This document shows, piece after piece, positions 60,606-64,000 of a stretch of DNA of 64,000 bases; the first letter of the stretch is position 1; every line of letters starts with the position of its first letter. The notes under the pieces were generated by a model, which saw only the letters and a program-made list of their open reading frames with translations, had not been told where the DNA came from and did not search any database. The position numbers and the translations under genes are program-made. This DNA is from Nibribacter koreensis (GTDB taxonomy: Bacteria > Bacteroidota > Bacteroidia > Cytophagales > Hymenobacteraceae): contig NZ_BAABGX010000002.1 of the NCBI RefSeq assembly GCF_039541795.1, forward strand, positions 1-64,000, in the 5' to 3' direction.

Positions 60606-61204
60606 CGCAACAGGTTAAGATGAAACTCTCAGGTTTAAAGATACGCATACTGCAGTTGGAACGGAAAGCTCCTTGCCAGAAACTACAAATCTGAGACGGG
60701 ATCGCAGACTACTAAAAATCAACTTCTGGTCTGAGCGCCCGTACAAGTTTAGAACGGGATAAAAGCCCAATCAAGTATCCAAACAGTCTCTATTCTACCC
60801 TACTTAAAGTTTATGTTTCTATAAGAACGGTGAAGCCACTGGTTTATACCATTGTATACTTTTACCCACCCGAATTAAGACTGGGCGTGGAACATCGTAA
60901 ATCTGAAGTTTAAGCAATAAAAGCAGCCCTTAGCGATTAAATACAGGTTGGTAAAAGATTAAGTTGAGCCTTTAAATACAAGAAAAGGACATTTTACGGC
61001 GTAGATAGCATGCTTTCCTCATCTCTGTCGTCGTTTTGCTGGCCTGTAACCTAGAAACATCTTATCCATCCAGCTTCTTACCTACCTGACAGGCTGTCAT
61101 ACTGTGTTTATAGAAATCTATAATCCAATATTCTAGAACCACTCTTTTAAGGTGTTACTTTAGGTTCATTTTATAAGATGTGTGCGGGTTTGAAAGTTGA
61201 CTAG
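60606..61204. other. Intergenic stretch with no recognised content
   Basis: About 600 bp, moderately AT-rich. No ORF with support, no copy of the 38-nt or 500-bp families, no strong hairpin. It may be promoter plus decayed sequence. Confidence 0.5.
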
Positions 61205-62302
61205 CTAAAACATGGTAAGTTGTTTCCCGGCCCGGGGAGTGAACTGTGTGAAGTCATATGGCGGCATGGACCTTCCCGAAAAGCATTTCTGGTAGTAGAC
61301 TTTGAAGAGAGATTTGATGGTTTCAGCCCACTGACCCTCCCCTTGCATGCGCCGCCCAAACTGACTATCGTTTAAGGATCCGCCGTGGCAGGACTTGATT
61401 TGGTCCAGCACTTTAGCCCCTCTGTCTGGGTAGGCCTTCATAACCCAATCCTCAAAAATCTCCCCAATCACTCCGTTCAACCGCACCACGGTATAGGCCG
61501 CCGAGAGCGCTCCCGCATTGGCAGCGGCTTGCAGAATGGACGGGATCTCCTGGTCGTTCAAGCCCGGGATGACGGGCGCTACCATGACATTGACGGGCAA
61601 GCCGGCCTCGGCCAAGGTCTTCACCACGGCTAATCTTCTTATACCCGTGGCCGTGCGCGGCTCCATTTTTTGACGCAATTCTTCCTGTAAGGTGGTGATG
61701 GAGATGTTCACGTGCAGCAGCTGGTGCTTGTGCAGTTCTTGTAATATATCCAGGTCTCTTAGAATAAGGGCGTTCTTGGTAATGACGCTGACCGGGTGCT
61801 TGTACTGGAGCAAAACCTCTAACAACTGACGGGTGATTTTGCGCTTGGCTTCTATGGGTTGGTAGCAGTCTGTGTTGCCTGCCAGCATGATGGGGCGCAC
61901 CTTCCAGTTTGGGTTTTCCAGTTGCTGTTTGAGCACCTGCGGCGCGTTTTCCTTGACTATGATTTTCTGCTCAAAATCCAGCCCGGCACCCAGGCCCCAA
62001 TAGGCATGGGTGTTGCGCGCATAGCAATAGACACACCCGTGTTCACAGCCTTGGTAGGGGTTCATGGAGTAGCTTAAACCTAAGTCTGGGGACGTTACTT
62101 CATTGACAATCTTCTTGGGTTTCTCTACAAGAAACTGCGTCTTTGCCGGGGGCAGCCACTCCTCGTCTAGGCCCTCCAGGTGTTCTACTACCTACTCTTG
62201 TTGAAGGTATGGATTACCTGGATTGAACTGCGCTCCTCTTCCCTTCTGTGCCCCGGCGTTTTTAAAAGGTGCTGACGCAACTTGGCCTCTCTGCTCTTCC
62301 AT
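61205..62302 (-). pseudogene. PA0069-type radical SAM protein gene interrupted by an in-frame TAG
   Basis: The full frame runs from ATG 62302 to the stop at 61205 (366 codons including the final stop). The N-terminal part reads KGRGAQFNPGNPYLQQE, then TAG at 62192-62194 (codon 37), then VVEHLEGLDEEWLPPAKTQ without a frame change. The radical SAM core has CEHGCVYC (Cys ligands for the [4Fe-4S] cluster), NTDCYQPIE, and the C-terminal MPPYDFTQFTPR. Homologs, as I recall them, have Tyr-Val-x-Glu-His here, so a Tyr codon may have become amber. Without suppression only 36 residues are made, unless translation restarts at ATG 62065, just before the cluster motif (286 residues). A sequencing error is possible. 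Homologs have unknown function, sometimes named spore-photoproduct-lyase-like. Confidence 0.8.
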
Positions 62303-62598
62303 AGCTAAATTTATTAGCTTTTAAAGACTTGTCAAAGCAAAACAGAACCAAATATTTTAGCAATCAAATAACGTATTGAAGGTCAATCCTGTACGCAATT
62401 TTCTTTTACATACTTGATTTGAGGAAGAAGAGCATTCCAATCAAAGGTAAGGAAGGCATTTTTGAACAAGCACGCGTGAATAGTGCCTCTAGAACATGAC
62501 AATAAACGCTTGTTTTTTTGAGAGTGCACTTCGGCTTGAATTATAATGCTTCCGTATGAGAGGGGGTATTATATGTGTTACTACTAAATTACCTAACT

Positions 62599-62967
62599 AT
62601 GAAAAAGAACAATTTTAATTGGCTGGCAGGCATTGCACTAGTATCCATGATGGCGCTATCTTCTTGCGGGAGCAACAAAGAAGACCAGGCCAATGGCACC
62701 ACGCCAAACAACCCCACGGTGAGCAATGGCGCTATGGACAATGGCACTAGCTCTACCACTGACATGGAGACGCCTACCACCACGGGCATGGACACTACCA
62801 CTACCACCACAACAGGGACAACCACCGGAACCACCAGCACTACCATGGGCACGACCACTGGCACTACTACTACCGGAACCACAGGCACTACCGGGACCAC
62901 TGCTACTACTACGGGCTCTACAGGTACCACTTCAGGCGGAACTACGGCTGGCACCACTGGCAGATAA
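62599..62967 (+). CDS. Thr/Gly-rich small lipoprotein
   Basis: 122 residues from ATG 62599 (MKKNNFNWLAGIALV). Lipoprotein signal with lipobox LSSC at about residues 20-23, followed by Gly-Ser. The remainder is low complexity: Thr, Gly and Ser in irregular TGTT/TTTG repeats, no Lys or Arg except at the ends. Likely a surface- or periplasm-facing disordered tail. Many Thr residues could carry O-glycans, since Bacteroidota glycosylate D(S/T)(A/I/L/V/M/T) sites, and DTT here is close to that motif. Ended by a strong bidirectional terminator. No function known. Confidence 0.7.
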   Translation: MKKNNFNWLAGIALVSMMALSSCGSNKEDQANGTTPNNPTVSNGAMDNGTSSTTDMETPTTTGMDTTTTTTTGTTTGTTSTTMGTTTGTTTTGTTGTTGTTATTTGSTGTTSGGTTAGTTGR

Positions 62968-62980
62968 GCATAGATGACAT

Positions 62981-63024
62981 AAAAAGACAAGGCGACCCAT
63001 ACCTATGGGTCGCCTTGTCTTTTT
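62981..63024. terminator. Bidirectional terminator between lipoprotein and cytochrome genes
   Basis: 20-bp perfect arms AAAAAGACAAGGCGACCCAT and complement with a 4-nt loop, A/T runs on both sides. Confidence 0.92.
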
Positions 63025-63068
63025 ATGTGGGAGGGTAATAGAAACCCTACTTTACATATTTATTAAAA

Positions 63069-63473
63069 TCATGGACATTGTTGTAGCTGCGCCTTTACCT
63101 CATCCAATGACATGCGGGTGGCCGGGTTCTTAAACTCGCTGTGCAGGTAGTTAAGAATGTTGGTAATGTCTGCCTCGGTGAGGCCTCTGTTACCGGGCAT
63201 GGCCTGGTTATACATTCTACCGTTCACCTGAATTGGTCCGTTAATGCCGTTTCTTATCAGGCAGGCTAGCTCTTCACGGTGCTTGTCCAGGTAATCCGCT
63301 CCGGCTAGCGGCGGAATCACGCCTCTCAGTCCTTCGCCGTTGTCCAGGTGGCAGTTGGCACAGTGGCGGCCGTACAACAGCTTTCCTTCTTTACCTCTTT
63401 CTGTAAAACAACCGGCCAGCACTGCCCCAAGGCCCAAAGAACACAGCACTATCAAGGCTCTCGTCAAGAACAT
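63069..63473 (-). CDS. Monohaem cytochrome c, lipoprotein
   Basis: 134 residues. Signal with lipobox LAGC near residue 22, so anchored to a membrane on the periplasmic side. Haem site GRHCANCH near 35-42 and axial Met in NQAMPGN near 91. Class I cytochrome c fold, ending in LTEADITNILNYLHSEF. Likely shuttles electrons to or from a terminal oxidase. Start ATG lies 3 bp after the stop of the SCO gene, so the two are one operon. Confidence 0.92.
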   Translation of the reverse strand: MFLTRALIVLCSLGLGAVLAGCFTERGKEGKLLYGRHCANCHLDNGEGLRGVIPPLAGADYLDKHREELACLIRNGINGPIQVNGRMYNQAMPGNRGLTEADITNILNYLHSEFKNPATRMSLDEVKAQLQQCP

Positions 63474-63476
63474 GGC

Positions 63477-64000
63477 TTATTTCTTCTCTTCTTGAAGGAG
63501 CAAATCTATGTCTTTCATCAGCTTGTCCACGTCTGGTGCCATAGTACCGTCATAATGCCCTCTAATGTGCCGTTGGCCGTCCACCAACAAGAAGGCACCG
63601 CTGTGCGCGAAACCGCCAGGCGCATTTTTGTCTTCCAGCGCGCTGGTCATGTAATGCTTCTGGGCCATATCTAGAATGGTGTCTTTGTCTCCGGTCAAGA
63701 AGTGCCATTTCTTGCTGTCTACGCCCAGACGTTCTGCGTACTCTTTCAAGACGGCTACTGTGTCATGGGTGGGATCTATGGAGTGCGAAAGCAAAATCAC
63801 GTTAGGATTGTCCTTGTACTTCTCATACACGCGCAGCATTTGGCTTTTCATCTTAGGGCAGATAGAAGGACAGCTGGTGAAGAAAAAATCAGCTACGTAG
63901 ATTTTACCGGCCACCGTTTCTTGGGTCACCCGTTGGCTGTCCTGGTTGAAAAACGCGAAGTCAGGGATGGAATGGTAGACGGTGTCTACCTTGGGCGTAC
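63477..64000 (-). CDS. SCO1/SenC family copper chaperone, 5' end beyond the window
   Basis: Runs off the right edge; the visible part is 173 codons plus the stop. The frame continues upstream of the apparent GTG at 63929 as PKVDTVYHSIPDFAFFNQDSQRV, the usual SCO N-terminal core, so 63929 is not the true start. Copper-binding Cys pair in TSCPSICPKM and the His ligand in GFAHSGAFLLVDG. Thioredoxin fold. SCO proteins insert copper into the CuA centre of cytochrome oxidase or act as redox agents. The cytochrome c gene follows by 3 bp. Confidence 0.93.
   Translation of the reverse strand, partial: TPKVDTVYHSIPDFAFFNQDSQRVTQETVAGKIYVADFFFTSCPSICPKMKSQMLRVYEKYKDNPNVILLSHSIDPTHDTVAVLKEYAERLGVDSKKWHFLTGDKDTILDMAQKHYMTSALEDKNAPGGFAHSGAFLLVDGQRHIRGHYDGTMAPDVDKLMKDIDLLLQEEKK

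Noticed and set aside
61024..61062. Possible 29th 38-nt element (GTCGTTTTGCTGGCCTG...)
   Set aside because: Only the left half resembles the family. The right arm does not match, so it is not counted.
63930..64000. GTG at 63929 as the start of the SCO gene
   Set aside because: In-frame codons upstream to the window edge encode typical SCO sequence (IPDFAFFNQDS), so the gene continues beyond the window.
1..64000. CRISPR array, prophage, integrative element or toxin-antitoxin locus
   Set aside because: No regularly spaced direct repeats, no phage structural genes, no integrase or transposase and no recognisable toxin-antitoxin pair were found.
1..64000. tRNA and rRNA genes
   Set aside because: No T-loop-like GGTTCGAATCC stretch within a cloverleaf and no rRNA signature was noticed by eye. 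tRNAscan-SE and barrnap would settle this.

Overview
The window looks like chromosomal DNA of a Bacteroidota bacterium in the Cytophagales, most likely the family Hymenobacteraceae (Rufibacter or a close relative). The taxonomic call is an inference. It rests on the gene set (GH92 mannosidase, DUF3686 AAA ATPase, CheB/CheR-PAS proteins, M28/S9/M1 secreted peptidases, small Thr-rich lipoprotein), on about 50 percent GC with AT-rich islands, on candidate promoters of the TTG-N18/19-TAnnTTTG type, and on mostly weak ribosome binding sites. No rRNA, tRNA, CRISPR array, prophage or intact insertion sequence was seen.

Layout. 0-13.5 kb: metabolic and secreted enzymes (ApbE, GH92 mannosidase, quinone-oxidoreductase-like MDR, PepD, a J-domain-like coiled-coil protein, CsbD, ArsC, M1 peptidase), separated by long repeat-filled spacers. 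13.5-16.3 kb: a single-polypeptide MmeI-type (type IIL) restriction-modification enzyme with an AT-rich, probably swapped specificity domain. 17.6-31.3 kb: a sensor kinase, an M28 peptidase, a Crp-family regulator coupled to a CAT-like acyltransferase, a DUF4153/DUF4173-like membrane protein behind two dyad-symmetric promoter sites, an S9 peptidase, a fatty acid desaturase and a DinB protein. 31.4-43.3 kb: a co-oriented membrane-stress island (small membrane protein, DUF2170-like protein, PspA, YqiJ-like OB-fold protein, YqiK-like flotillin, a membrane coiled-coil protein, two paralogous membrane proteins and a 1661-residue DUF3686 AAA ATPase), with a divergent XRE regulator next to it. 44.5-47.5 kb: a PLD-like protein, small proteins and NhaA. 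47.6-56.8 kb: a signalling island without receptors or CheA (CheB, CheB-CheR-PAS fusion, multi-PAS histidine kinase, two STAS proteins, NarL-type response regulator). 57-64 kb: CDF transporter, EEP-family membrane protein, a radical SAM gene broken by an in-frame amber codon, a Thr-rich lipoprotein, and a cytochrome c/SCO pair running off the right end.

The most unusual feature is a palindromic element of exactly 38 nt, with 18-nt arms near CGTTTTTGGCCTGTTTTC and a 2-nt centre. It occurs 28 times, about once per 2.3 kb. It lies in almost every long intergenic gap and once inside a coding sequence. Several copies carry paired substitutions that keep the palindrome, and at least two have been extended into strong terminators. 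A second family of about 500 bp (four main copies and one diverged fragment), a composite repeat of about 140 bp, a 203-bp MITE-like element and several small hairpin families fill most of the remaining non-coding space.

How the genes may work together: the PspA/flotillin/YqiJ/DUF3686 island should sense and repair membrane damage, under possible control by the divergent XRE protein. The CheBR/HisKA_3 kinase/NarL/STAS cluster looks like a self-contained sensory relay. The cytochrome c and SCO genes belong to respiratory copper and electron handling.
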